Virus record (IMG/VR): IMGVR_UViG_3300008120_008631
Coordinates: 1 to 38,792 of that record
Origin: a virus
Reading direction: 5' to 3' (one strand)
DNA: 38,792 bases
Shown here: one piece after another, positions 30,229 to 38,070 of the stretch
How the letters are laid out: each line of letters opens with the position of its first letter
Position numbering within the stretch: position 1 is the first letter of the stretch
The notes under the pieces: model-generated
Seen by the model: only the letters and a program-made list of their open reading frames with translations
What the model was told of the DNA's origin: nothing
Databases searched by the model: none
Program-made: the position numbers and the translations under genes

Positions 30229-30303
30229 TGGCTCCGTGGGTAGGATTCGAACCTACAACCGCTCGATTAACAGTCGAGAGCTCTACCATTGAGCTACCAC
30301 GAA
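30229..30303 (-). tRNA. tRNA-Asn (GTT)
   Basis: Acceptor TTCGTGG/CCACGGA (U1-A72, one U-G), loop CTGTTAA giving GTT, T-loop TTCGAAT, G73 and encoded CCA. Confidence 0.94.
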
Positions 30304-30545
30304 AAACTTCTTGTCTCTACAAGGATACATCAGCTATCTAACTTCCAATACCACTCGTTATTACAGCTGATTACCGATTCTGGGAAGCCTACCTCTACGT
30401 ATAGTAATGCGCGCACGCTTCGGGCTCTGATGTACCCATGAAGAGACAACTTACGTTGTCCTTCTGCCCTGCTGGAAACCACTTGTACGCTCATTCGAGT
30501 CCACGTACCAGTCAGGGGTTGTTCTTATACACTCGGAACAACATC
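30304..30545 (-). ncRNA. Structured non-coding block B
   Basis: About 240 bases from just behind a sigma70-like promoter to tRNA-Asn. In the minus RNA: hairpin GTTGTTC/GAACAAC (30542-30518), hairpin GACAAC-GTAA-GTTGTC with a GNRA loop (30460-30445), and an 11-bp long-range helix between 30437-30427 and 30333-30323, outside which TTGTCTCT and AGAGACAA can pair. A 7-bp alternative (ATCAGCT/AGCTGAT) competes with the long helix. No known class recognised; it might be part of a large RNA of the GOLLD or ROOL kind, which also lie near phage tRNAs. Confidence 0.6.
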
Positions 30546-30552
30546 GATTATT

Positions 30553-30581
30553 AATATAGTAAATTTGCAAATTATAATCAA
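30553..30581 (-). promoter_or_regulatory. Sigma70-like promoter of block B and the tRNAs
   Basis: Minus strand TTGATT (30581-30576), 17 bases, TATATT (30558-30553), then AATAAT as at the HTH promoter. Transcription would begin near 30545, right at the first hairpin of block B. Confidence 0.75.
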
Positions 30582-30595
30582 CTAAAAAAGGACCA

Positions 30596-30627
30596 TTAAA
30601 AAAGCGGCTCTAGTTTCCTAGGCCGCT
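30596..30627 (-). terminator. Terminator of RNA A
   Basis: Minus strand AGCGGC-CTAG-GAAA-CTAG-A-GCCGCT with TTTTTT after it (30627-30597). Its first arm shares AGCG (30627-30624) with the 9-bp stem upstream, so the two helices exclude each other. Confidence 0.85.
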
Positions 30628-30802
30628 CAACGTTTGTAAGACTATAACTATCTAACTTACGTTGAGCGCTCCATATCTTCTGACCATACGCCAGCATTCG
30701 GAGCAATCTGTCCGTTAAATGTTTGGCGATAGGTGTGTTTCAGACACGATAGAGTTAGCATTTAATGTTCCGTTTTGTAGTGACAAAATGGTATATTACC
30801 AT
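30596..30802 (-). ncRNA. Structured non-coding RNA A (late promoter to terminator)
   Basis: About 200 bases bounded by an exact late promoter and a terminator. Several perfect small hairpins are seen (ATGGTA-ATA-TACCAT, TTTTGT-CACT-ACAAAA), a TTAAATG/CATTTAA helix closing a GTGT/ACAC hairpin, GCTCC/GGAGC, and a 9-bp stem CGCTCAACG/CGTTGAGCG (30668-30660 with 30632-30624). A 15-codon frame near the 5' end has no ribosome-binding site. This looks like an independent RNA gene. Confidence 0.65.
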
Positions 30803-30808
30803 TAAATC

Positions 30809-30816
30809 TATTTATA
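30809..30816 (-). promoter_or_regulatory. Late promoter of RNA A
   Basis: Exact TATAAATA on the minus strand, about 7 bases before the first hairpin of RNA A. No protein gene lies directly downstream. Confidence 0.75.
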
Positions 30817-30841
30817 CGATTTTGACACTACACTCAGCAAA

Positions 30842-30893
30842 AAAAAATAATTTAATTGTAATGGGAGGGGAATGACCCCTCCCAATAATTACT
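30842..30893 (-). terminator. Terminator after the 135-aa gene
   Basis: Minus strand GGGAGGGG-TCATT-CCCCTCCC, an 8-bp G-C helix extended by weak A-T pairs, with a run of T's some 15 bases further. The G-C hairpin is certain; the delayed T-run makes the terminator call less so. Confidence 0.65.
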
Positions 30894-30895
30894 TA

Positions 30896-31303
30896 TTATT
30901 CAGCACCAGCGATGAACTTACGAACAGGGGCTGTAAGAGAATTTACATACTCTTGTGAATCATCAAGCATTTGATCAATGACCGGTTGAAGTTCGGCACG
31001 CTTAGCCAAACGAGCTTCCTCACGCTGAGATGAAGATACACGCTTCATAGTGTCAAGGTTCTTAGCCTTAATGCCAACATCCTTAAGCAGCTTTGAAACA
31101 GATACTTCCTTTGTCTTAACCTTAGCAGCCTTTACTGCCTTAGGAACATCTCCCTTTGCCAATTTCTTATTAGCATTATACAAATAGACCTGAGCGTTAG
31201 ACTTAGTAACGTTCAAAGTTTTCATGATCTTTGCGACCATATCTTCTTTGTTATAATCAGGTTCAACTTTGATGAAGTTGATAACAGTATTGATATTAGA
31301 CAT
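30896..31303 (-). CDS. Basic early phage protein, unknown
   Basis: A 135-residue protein. The N-terminal half (VEPDYNKEDMVAKIMKTLNVTKSNAQVYLYNANKKL) looks like a helix-turn-helix with a SNAQVYLYN recognition helix, followed by a Lys-rich linker and a charged C-terminal helix. This suggests DNA or RNA binding, but the family is not known to me. GGAG precedes ATG 31303, and a sigma70-like promoter lies about 35 bases upstream. Confidence 0.72.
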   Translation of the reverse strand: MSNINTVINFIKVEPDYNKEDMVAKIMKTLNVTKSNAQVYLYNANKKLAKGDVPKAVKAAKVKTKEVSVSKLLKDVGIKAKNLDTMKRVSSSQREEARLAKRAELQPVIDQMLDDSQEYVNSLTAPVRKFIAGAE

Positions 31304-31334
31304 TCACATTCTCCATTTTGATGTCACATATATG

Positions 31335-31362
31335 ATTATAGTTCATTTCGAAAATAAGGCAA
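31335..31362 (-). promoter_or_regulatory. Sigma70-like early promoter
   Basis: Minus strand TTGCCT (31362-31357), 16 bases, TATAAT (31340-31335), before the 135-residue protein gene. Confidence 0.75.
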
Positions 31363-31370
31363 CTGATATT

Positions 31371-31580
31371 TCAGCAGTTACCCAGAATTTCTCTAGCAGC
31401 CGGGTAATCGATAAGTTCGGCCAGATCATCCAAGATACCGTCCCAAGAGAAGTAGCCGTTTCCAGCATGATTCTTCTGGACGATCTTAAGAGTATCCATA
31501 GCTGAAAGTTTCAAAGTCGTATCATTCTTAAGAATGTTACCAGCAAATTCCAGTACAAAATCTTCGTCTGAATAATTCAT
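31371..31580 (-). CDS. Small early protein, unknown
   Basis: A 69-residue acidic protein, MNYSDEDFVLEFAGNIL to AAREILGNC. The frame is open to 31637; ATG 31580 follows AAGGG and so is favoured, while 31613 is an alternative with a weak site. Starts further out lie too close to the promoter. No domain recognised. Confidence 0.58.
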   Translation of the reverse strand: MNYSDEDFVLEFAGNILKNDTTLKLSAMDTLKIVQKNHAGNGYFSWDGILDDLAELIDYPAAREILGNC

Positions 31581-31643
31581 GCGAGTTCCCTTCTTCATAA
31601 ACGTATCGCTCATTTCGTTACTCTCTGTTCTCATCATATTATT

Positions 31644-31672
31644 AATATAGCGGTATTTGGAAATTAATGCAA
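31644..31672 (-). promoter_or_regulatory. Sigma70-like early promoter
   Basis: Minus strand TTGCAT (31672-31667), 17 bases, TATATT (31649-31644), then AATAATATGATG. Nearly identical to the promoter at 29.65 kb. Confidence 0.82.
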
Positions 31673-31673
31673 C

Positions 31674-31820
31674 TTATTTTTTAATGTATTCTAAGAGAAT
31701 TTTGAAGAAATTAGTTTTATATTTGTAAACCATTGATTCACAAGTAGAATCCATGTAAAAAAGATGGAATTTTGGTGTAAATTTATAGAGAATATTATGG
31801 ATAAAATTTGGCATATGCAT
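31674..31820 (-). CDS. Small early protein, unknown
   Basis: A 48-residue basic protein (MHMPNFIHNILYKFTPKFHL...) rich in Phe, Tyr and Lys. The frame extends to 31880, but the promoter's start point near 31845 excludes the outer starts; ATG 31820 follows GGAG. ATG 31838 is a leaderless alternative. Function unknown. Confidence 0.5.
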   Translation of the reverse strand: MHMPNFIHNILYKFTPKFHLFYMDSTCESMVYKYKTNFFKILLEYIKK

Positions 31821-31851
31821 TTTAAGGTTCTCCATCATTCTTTCTATTATA

Positions 31852-31880
31852 ATAATAGTATTTTTAGGAAAATAATGCAA
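31852..31880 (-). promoter_or_regulatory. Sigma70-like early promoter
   Basis: Minus strand TTGCAT (31880-31875), 17 bases, TATTAT (31857-31852). Confidence 0.75.
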
Positions 31881-31888
31881 CTGTTATT

Positions 31889-31965
31889 TTCACAAAAAAA
31901 CCCAATAAAATCAAGGAGTTACAAAAAAAGTTAACTCATTGAAATCATTGGGTTTTTTAGGATTA
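31889..31965 (-). terminator. Long terminator hairpin after the replication operon
   Basis: CCCAAT...ATTGGG with inner pairs TCAA/TTGA and GAGTTA/TAACTC builds a hairpin of about 70 bases, flanked by A's on one side and T's on the other. It separates the helicase operon from the small early genes; the flanks would allow it to work in both directions. Confidence 0.78.
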
Positions 31966-31991
31966 CGGATTCTTATGGATTATTACGTATT

Positions 31992-32240
31992 TTAATGCAG
32001 TTTTTTACGATATTTTGTGAAATCTACAACGTTTTCATTAGAAATTTCTAATATAGGATCACCAGTATATTCTTTAAGTCTAAACATTCTATTCTCTTGA
32101 CCTTCAGGTAGTTCCTGTCCGAGAAGCTGCCATATCTCAGATTCGTAAATTACTGATCGACCTGATTGCAATTGAGATGCAAAATAGGATAGAATAACAT
32201 CTGCTACCCATTCTGCATACTCCTCATCTTCATCCATCAT
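31992..32240 (-). CDS. Small acidic protein after the helicase, unknown
   Basis: An 82-residue protein; MMDEDEEYAEWVADVILSYF begins an acidic helix and NVVDFTKYRKKLH ends it. The two ATGs at 32240 and 32237 overlap the helicase TGA, so translation is coupled. No family recognised. The position, last gene of the replication operon, suggests a role in replication, but that is inference. Confidence 0.65.
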   Translation of the reverse strand: MMDEDEEYAEWVADVILSYFASQLQSGRSVIYESEIWQLLGQELPEGQENRMFRLKEYTGDPILEISNENVVDFTKYRKKLH

Positions 32241-33613
32241 ACTAGTAGCTCACTAAAACGAGATTTCTTTTCTTCACTAATAGCTGGTTTAGGATTATTA
32301 AAGACTTTTGTATCGTCGATAAGATTATCTTGTGCTGACTGTTCTGTGTTAAATAATCTCATCTTTGCTCTATCAATACCAACTACAAATTTCTTATACA
32401 ATGTAGGATCATTATAACGGTTCTTTAATTGCTTAACCATAATCTGACTAACAGCTTCTAACTCATCTGTACTAACTAATGCAAACATCAAATCTGCTGT
32501 AGCAGGTAGACCAAAGGACTCAGCAGTATCTGTAAGTTCAACGTCGGAATTGCCATAACCACCTCTGGTAGTCTGTGTAGCAGATACAATAGGCACATTA
32601 AACTCAACGGCAAGACCACGTAGTTCTTCAGCGATAGCTTTGATGTACGTGTATGAGTTAACATTAGAACCAGAACGAATTCTGCTACTACTACATATAT
32701 TAAGATAGTCAATATAGATGACATCGGGTATAAAATTGCGCTTAATTCTAAGTTCATTAATTAAATGCCTGAAATTAGCTGATCCTGCAGATGCTGTAGG
32801 ATACTCTTTAATAATTAGCTTACCAACAGTCTTCTCTTTTACTCTACCAATCTTCTTATCATAGACGTCTTTTGGCATAATAGTAAGTTCGTCTACTGTT
32901 ACATTAAGAAGATTAGCATCGATACGTTCTGCAATCTTCTCTTCTGACATTTCCATTGTAATGTAGAGAACGTTCCTGCCACTCACTAGATTGTGAGAAG
33001 CACAATGACACATAAACAAAGACTTACCAACACCAGTGCCGGCCAGAGCGATATTGAGAGTCTTGCGGACCAAGCCGCCTTTCGTAATCTTGTTAAAGAA
33101 TTCCAGGTCGAAGGGAATATGTTCTTCCCTGCGATGATAGAAATCATATCGATTATCGCTATTAAGAAAATAGTCATGACCCACGCTAACATCAAAAGAC
33201 ACCCCAAGAGCATCGCTGAGAAGAGTGGGTATGGAGCCAGTGCTTGAAGTTCCGGACTTATCATCGAGGATTTTAATCGATGCCATAATTGCATTGTAAA
33301 TAGCCTTATCCTGACAGAACTTTTCTGTACTATCTAATAACCATTGTATGTCCGTGTTATCTGTTTGTAGATCTTCGATTGTACGTTTAGAATCTTTAAA
33401 CGTTACTTCTGATAGACCTTCTTTATTATTCAACTCAAGAAACAACACTTCCTTAGTAGGAGTGTTGTTATACTTTTGTACATAATCGGAAATTAATTTA
33501 TAGACAACCTTATCTGGTTGGTTATGAAAATATTCATCCTTAAGAAAAGGTAGAACCTTTCTTGCAAATGCTTCGTTATAAATTAAATGCGAAAGTATCG
33601 TCTTTTCAATCAT
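32237..33613 (-). CDS. Replicative DNA helicase (gp41/DnaB-type)
   Basis: A 458-residue protein. The N-terminal domain (MIEKTILSHLIYNEAFARKV) is short as in T4 gp41. The RecA-like motor has Walker A ALAGTGVGKSLF at about 190-201, TMEMSEEKIAERID (motif H1a), PDVIYIDYLNIC (Walker B) and VSATQTTRGG (motif H3). It unwinds DNA 5'-3' at the fork, likely with a primase encoded elsewhere. ATG 33613 shares one base with the preceding TGA; the TTG at 33616 is not needed. Confidence 0.95.
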   Translation of the reverse strand: MIEKTILSHLIYNEAFARKVLPFLKDEYFHNQPDKVVYKLISDYVQKYNNTPTKEVLFLELNNKEGLSEVTFKDSKRTIEDLQTDNTDIQWLLDSTEKFCQDKAIYNAIMASIKILDDKSGTSSTGSIPTLLSDALGVSFDVSVGHDYFLNSDNRYDFYHRREEHIPFDLEFFNKITKGGLVRKTLNIALAGTGVGKSLFMCHCASHNLVSGRNVLYITMEMSEEKIAERIDANLLNVTVDELTIMPKDVYDKKIGRVKEKTVGKLIIKEYPTASAGSANFRHLINELRIKRNFIPDVIYIDYLNICSSSRIRSGSNVNSYTYIKAIAEELRGLAVEFNVPIVSATQTTRGGYGNSDVELTDTAESFGLPATADLMFALVSTDELEAVSQIMVKQLKNRYNDPTLYKKFVVGIDRAKMRLFNTEQSAQDNLIDDTKVFNNPKPAISEEKKSRFSELLV

Positions 33614-33864
33614 CAAAGATCTTTCTTTGTGCTCTGTTTAACAACTACTGGAATTAACAAATCACCCCAGTAGCCACCTTCTACATGGTGACGAGAGACA
33701 CGTTGTAATTCTACTGCAAGTCCTAACTCTACACAACGAATAACAGCATTATTAACACGGTGTAGATCATTACCAAGCTGACGAATAGCAGATGTTTGCT
33801 CATCATTCATAAATGATGTAAACTCTTCTGAGCGTTCCTTAACCTTAGGTTTATTATTCATCAT
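33613..33864 (-). CDS. Small protein between uvsX and helicase genes
   Basis: An 83-residue protein (MMNNKPKVKERSEEFTSFM). The helical middle (TSAIRQLGNDLHRVNNAVIRCVELG) resembles small helical phage proteins. In T4 the helicase loader gp59 and gene 40 lie near, but I see no specific similarity. It overlaps both neighbours. Confidence 0.65.
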   Translation of the reverse strand: MMNNKPKVKERSEEFTSFMNDEQTSAIRQLGNDLHRVNNAVIRCVELGLAVELQRVSRHHVEGGYWGDLLIPVVVKQSTKKDL

Positions 33865-34909
33865 CGTCATCCTGTTCTTCTTGTTGAATCAATGCACCAC
33901 CCACTAAAGTATATTTGTTTTTAATATAGTTTGCAAAGTCTGTCTTAGAGAAAATTTCTTTCCATACTGCTCCATTATCTTCAATATCAGCAGCTCTCAT
34001 TTTCTGACCAGATACTTCACCGGTAGTGCGATCAACAATCTGATACCATCCGTTAGATGGTTTAACGACATAACCACCCTCAATAGCCAAATCCAAGAGT
34101 CCGGACCACTTCTTGATCCCACCTTCATAGCTAACTGTGATTGGAATCTTAGACTTCTCTTTAACATAACGTGACTTTTCTACATTAATAATAAAATTAT
34201 AACCGGCAATCTCACCGCCGTCTTTTTCTTGTTGACGACCAAGAATCCAGATAGTATCTGCTGAGTAGTAAATACCTGTACCACCACCAACAATTGCCTT
34301 AGGGAACATTCCAATTTCCATATATGTATGGTTAACAACGATCAATGGAATGTCTTTAAGAGTAAGATGAGGTGTAACCATACGGAAGAGTGACTTAAGA
34401 GACTTTGCACGAGACATATCTGCAACAGACTTCTCGTTCATAGTATCTTCAACTTCTTTCTTGGAAGCCAAGTTACCAACAGAGTCTATGACAATAACGA
34501 CCTTATCATCACGTTTTACTTCTGCAAGCTGTTTCATAATATCAAACTTAAGTTGTTCGATATCAGTGATAGGTGTATGAAGCACTCTATCCATATCAAT
34601 ATTGAATGACTCAAAGTACCCCTTAGGAGTACCAAACTCTGAGTCATAGAATAAAAGAACACTATCTGGGTACTGCTTCATATAAGCCGATGCCATAAGG
34701 AGAGAAAAGGCAGACTTAAAATGTTTAGATGGTCCAGCTAGAACTGTAAGACCAGGTGTCAAGCCTCCATCTACACTACCTGATAGTGCTACGTTCACCA
34801 TAGGAACGTTAGTTTGAATCATATCTTTCTTACCGTAAATTTTAGAATCGGTAAGCACTGCTGTATCTTCTATAGTAGAATTTTTAATCAAACGGTTAAT
34901 AAGTGACAT
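33854..34909 (-). CDS. uvsX: UvsX-like recombinase
   Basis: A 351-residue RecA-fold protein. Walker A is AGPSKHFKSAF at about 58-68 (T4 UvsX has GPSKSFKSNF), Walker B VVIVIDSVGNL near 140, followed by the loop region VVNHTYMEIGMFPKAIVGGG. The acidic tail (EEQDDDDE) is also UvsX-like. It coats single-stranded DNA for strand exchange and recombination-dependent replication. Confidence 0.95.
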   Translation of the reverse strand: MSLINRLIKNSTIEDTAVLTDSKIYGKKDMIQTNVPMVNVALSGSVDGGLTPGLTVLAGPSKHFKSAFSLLMASAYMKQYPDSVLLFYDSEFGTPKGYFESFNIDMDRVLHTPITDIEQLKFDIMKQLAEVKRDDKVVIVIDSVGNLASKKEVEDTMNEKSVADMSRAKSLKSLFRMVTPHLTLKDIPLIVVNHTYMEIGMFPKAIVGGGTGIYYSADTIWILGRQQEKDGGEIAGYNFIINVEKSRYVKEKSKIPITVSYEGGIKKWSGLLDLAIEGGYVVKPSNGWYQIVDRTTGEVSGQKMRAADIEDNGAVWKEIFSKTDFANYIKNKYTLVGGALIQQEEQDDDDE

Positions 34910-34928
34910 AATATAGTTTCCTGTACAA

Positions 34929-35180
34929 TTAGCTCTTTAATACATTATCCAATTTTTTGATAAATTCATCAATCTTTTTCTCACGATCAGGCCAAACAAT
35001 ATTTGGCTTATCTGGATTTTTCTTAAGATTGTTAAGTAGTGGCATTATCATTTTATACATTGTCTCAGCTTTTGTCTGAGCTATAGCTGCTTGCTGTTCT
35101 TTCTCATTAACTGCATCAGTTAAGTCGTCACTGAAGTCAAAACCAAAATCGAAATCTAAATCTATTTCATTCTTTGCCAT
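34929..35180 (-). CDS. Small acidic protein between polymerase and uvsX
   Basis: An 83-residue protein starting MAKNEIDLDFDFGFDFSDDL, an acidic Phe/Asp repeat, then a helix with LLNNLKKNPDKPNIVWPDREKKIDEF. The second half resembles proteins conserved near polymerase and uvsX in marine T4-like phages. An acidic DF stretch might bind a DNA-binding protein such as SSB or the clamp; speculative. Confidence 0.75.
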   Translation of the reverse strand: MAKNEIDLDFDFGFDFSDDLTDAVNEKEQQAAIAQTKAETMYKMIMPLLNNLKKNPDKPNIVWPDREKKIDEFIKKLDNVLKS

Positions 35181-35191
35181 AAGTATATCCT

Positions 35192-37729
35192 TTATACAAA
35201 AAACTCTTCTAAGGAACTTTGTTTCTCAACATGCCATCCGATAGCATCGAGAATAGTCTTAATAGGTTCGACAAATGCCTTATCATACTGTGTATCATAA
35301 TCTATGTATTGATCCATACCAAGCTGTCTTGGTAGAGTACCTGGGCATGCAAAAACGTTTTCACGTATAGGGTTAGGCATTTTCATATAACAGAACTTAA
35401 TCTTATCACCGTCTTGAATAAGAGGAAATCTCTGATCAAGTTTCTTCTTCTTAAGAAGATCATTATAGAGTAGTGCTGCTCTTACGTGAATAGGTAGTGC
35501 TTTCTCACCTAGTTTGTATGGTATCTTACCCATACCACCATCATGAGTTAATTTACAACCACGGGGAAATGCAACATCTTCAAAAGGTAGAGTACTAAAC
35601 TCATTACGAAACTTCTGAATAAACTCTTGTGTAGCTTCTTCAGTTTCGTTCATAATAACATTAATACACTTTTTAATGTTAGCGCGACATGCAGCAGGGG
35701 TAGAAGAACGAACAGCTTCGATACCCATCATCTTTAGTTTAGGTTCTGAATACTGAACACCTTCGTTATTCCATACATTAAGAATATATCGCTTCTTAGC
35801 AGTCCAGATGCCTTTATTAGCGATAGCTTCTCGTTTCATTTTCATTTTCTGATCGTAGGCATTAACATATCCGCTAAGCTGTTCGTAACATGACTCAATA
35901 AAAGGTTCAATGCGATCTTCGCATGCACGGTCCAAGAATTTGACGATTGGTTCAACTGCATCGCCTTCATTAAAAAATTGACCGACCAAAGCGTCAAGCG
36001 TGATGTACATAGAATCCGTATCGCAAGCAATGACATAATCTTTATCCTTAGTCTTAAATAGTTTGTTTAGATACTTGTTCATCTCTCTTTCCATCCACTT
36101 AATAGAGAGCTGACCAGATAGTGTAATTGATTCGGCTAATTTATTATCAAACCATCTAAAGTATGCGTTAGATAATGCACCATATGCTGAGTTCAATTGA
36201 ATCTTTTTAGCAAGCTGCATGTTATGGTTTTGTGCAATTGCCTTCTCAGTTTCTGGTGTAGGATTTACTTCGTGTTCTTTCTTTGCCTCGATCATTCTCT
36301 TTTTGTAGATGACACGGTCATCATACATCTTCTGCATCAATCGGGGAAGAAAACCTTGATAATCTTTGTCAAACATACAGCCACTAGCAGCACAAGTAAG
36401 ATTGGAAGATAGAAGCTGATTACGAACAGAAGGCTCGTTAAGGTATCCATTTAATATTTTCTCCACACCATCTTCACCGTTAATGGCTGAAACGTGACCG
36501 ACATATGTCTCCGGTGAAATATTATATTGCATAATCAAGTGAGGATAGAGAGAGTTCAAGTCAAACGAGACAACCCACTTATGCATACCAACCTGAGGAT
36601 CCTTAACATAGGCACCGATAATCTGTCTTTCTTTCTCGGTTACCTTAAGTTGAGGAACAACTATGTTCTGACTGAGCAGGTAGTTATGGATGATAACATC
36701 CCACATTCTCACAGAGGTAAACGTATCTTGATAGTTCACCTTAGCATCATAAGCAATAGCAAATACCTGCTCAATCAGTTTCAGTTTATCGTCTAGACGA
36801 CCAACCAGATCAACGTCTCGAATGTTATACTCAATGAATAGCTGGTAGTTCTTTTTGTAAAGGTCAAAAAGACTTTCGTATTCAGAATAATCGAGTTTAC
36901 GTTCACCTAGTTCAATATTAGCAATATGGTCTAGACGATATGACTCTTGCATCGTAAAAGTAAATTTACGGTACATCTGCATATAGTCAAGAAGAGAAAT
37001 GCCTACAGGGACGTAGACTTGGTTATCACGTCCTGCAATAGTAACAGTTCTTTCTTCTAGAAGTTCCCATGGTGATAGTTTCTTTGCCATACTATCACCA
37101 AGGATACGCTTGATGCGGTTAACGATGTAGGGAATATCGAAGAACTCAATATTCCATCCAGTAACAATATCAGGTGAGAATTGTTTTGCACGCCATACAT
37201 CTAAGAATTTTAAGAGTAGTTCACTCTCATCTTTACACTTAAGATATTTTACTTTAGGGTCATCTGTAGTAAACTCACCACAACCAAGAACAACATACAT
37301 GTCATCTTTCTTCATTGTGATAGCAGTGATCTCTTTGTCAGCAGTCTGAATATCAGGAAAGCCTTGATCAGCCGCGACTTCGATATCGATATTAACTATA
37401 GATATAAGTCTAGGATCATAATCAATATCACCGGAATAATAGTCATTAATAAATGGATAAACGAAGTTAGTAAATCCATATGTAGTAAAGCCTTCAATAC
37501 CATCGTAACGTTTAATAAAGTCACGAGCAGCAGAAGGCGAATCAAATTCGACACGGTCAACTTGTTTACCTTTTAAATTACGGTATATAGAGGTGCCATT
37601 ATTATTCTTTGAGTGAATAAACAAATAAGGTTTACAAGGTATAGTATGCTGTACACGTTGACCATCTTCATAACCACGAAGAAGAATATTATTGCGGTTT
37701 AGTGCAACAGAAGTATAAAATTTACTCAA
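35192..37729 (-). CDS. DNA polymerase, family B (gp43-like)
   Basis: About 845 residues. Exonuclease motifs: DIE near 115, WNIEFFDIPYI near 195, YNIRDVDLV near 305. Polymerase motifs: SFDLNSLYPHL (A) near 390, KIQLNSAYG (B) near 515, DTDS (C) near 570, then KKRYIL. The order matches T4 gp43 with active proofreading. The frame is open to ATG 37786, but T4-like similarity begins at SKFYTSVALNRN, so TTG 37729, five bases before the upstream stop, is the more likely start. It has no intein or split. Confidence 0.95.
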   Translation of the reverse strand: MSKFYTSVALNRNNILLRGYEDGQRVQHTIPCKPYLFIHSKNNNGTSIYRNLKGKQVDRVEFDSPSAARDFIKRYDGIEGFTTYGFTNFVYPFINDYYSGDIDYDPRLISIVNIDIEVAADQGFPDIQTADKEITAITMKKDDMYVVLGCGEFTTDDPKVKYLKCKDESELLLKFLDVWRAKQFSPDIVTGWNIEFFDIPYIVNRIKRILGDSMAKKLSPWELLEERTVTIAGRDNQVYVPVGISLLDYMQMYRKFTFTMQESYRLDHIANIELGERKLDYSEYESLFDLYKKNYQLFIEYNIRDVDLVGRLDDKLKLIEQVFAIAYDAKVNYQDTFTSVRMWDVIIHNYLLSQNIVVPQLKVTEKERQIIGAYVKDPQVGMHKWVVSFDLNSLYPHLIMQYNISPETYVGHVSAINGEDGVEKILNGYLNEPSVRNQLLSSNLTCAASGCMFDKDYQGFLPRLMQKMYDDRVIYKKRMIEAKKEHEVNPTPETEKAIAQNHNMQLAKKIQLNSAYGALSNAYFRWFDNKLAESITLSGQLSIKWMEREMNKYLNKLFKTKDKDYVIACDTDSMYITLDALVGQFFNEGDAVEPIVKFLDRACEDRIEPFIESCYEQLSGYVNAYDQKMKMKREAIANKGIWTAKKRYILNVWNNEGVQYSEPKLKMMGIEAVRSSTPAACRANIKKCINVIMNETEEATQEFIQKFRNEFSTLPFEDVAFPRGCKLTHDGGMGKIPYKLGEKALPIHVRAALLYNDLLKKKKLDQRFPLIQDGDKIKFCYMKMPNPIRENVFACPGTLPRQLGMDQYIDYDTQYDKAFVEPIKTILDAIGWHVEKQSSLEEFFV

Positions 37730-38033
37730 AGAAAATATCCAATGTAGGAGAAGGAAGATCGTCTGGCTCAGGGGAGTATCGTTCACGTAATTGTTTCATT
37801 ATACTATACTCTTTAGCATTATCCAACGTAAACTTTAAAATATCTAAAGCATCCTGTAGTCGACAATCTCTTACGTCTTTAATAGGTTTACCAAACACAC
37901 CTTCAAGCACAGAATACATATGAGGTATTGCTCCTCTAACAGGATGAGAATCTAAAGGAGGCAATAGCGGTTGCATCTTAGGAGCGTACTCTAAGATTTG
38001 TTTACGTATTATGTCTCGGTTGTATTTGTTCAT
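37722..38033 (-). CDS. Unknown phage protein before the polymerase
   Basis: A 103-residue protein (MNKYNRDIIRKQILEYAPKM... to LDIFFE). I see a proline-rich centre (LLPPLDSHPVRGAIPHM) and a helical end. The end overlaps the start of the polymerase gene. Unknown family. Confidence 0.65.
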   Translation of the reverse strand: MNKYNRDIIRKQILEYAPKMQPLLPPLDSHPVRGAIPHMYSVLEGVFGKPIKDVRDCRLQDALDILKFTLDNAKEYSIMKQLRERYSPEPDDLPSPTLDIFFE

Positions 38034-38038
38034 TCTAT

Positions 38039-38067
38039 ATTTTAGAATGATATTTAAATAAATTCAA
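38039..38067 (-). promoter_or_regulatory. Sigma70-like early promoter of the polymerase operon
   Basis: Minus strand TTGAAT (38067-38062), 17 bases, TAAAAT (38044-38039), right before the 103-aa gene. Confidence 0.68.
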
Positions 38068-38070
38068 CTG

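Noticed and set aside
29672-30895. CRISPR array or repeat cluster in the gene-poor region
   Set aside because: No regular direct repeats; only a few inverted repeats and two 11-base shared motifs.
31320-32240. Toxin-antitoxin pair among the small early genes
   Set aside because: No recognisable toxin or antitoxin motif; the genes have separate promoters rather than one coupled pair.
35192-37786. Intein or split polymerase
   Set aside because: All exonuclease and polymerase motifs are in one frame with usual spacing and no insertion.
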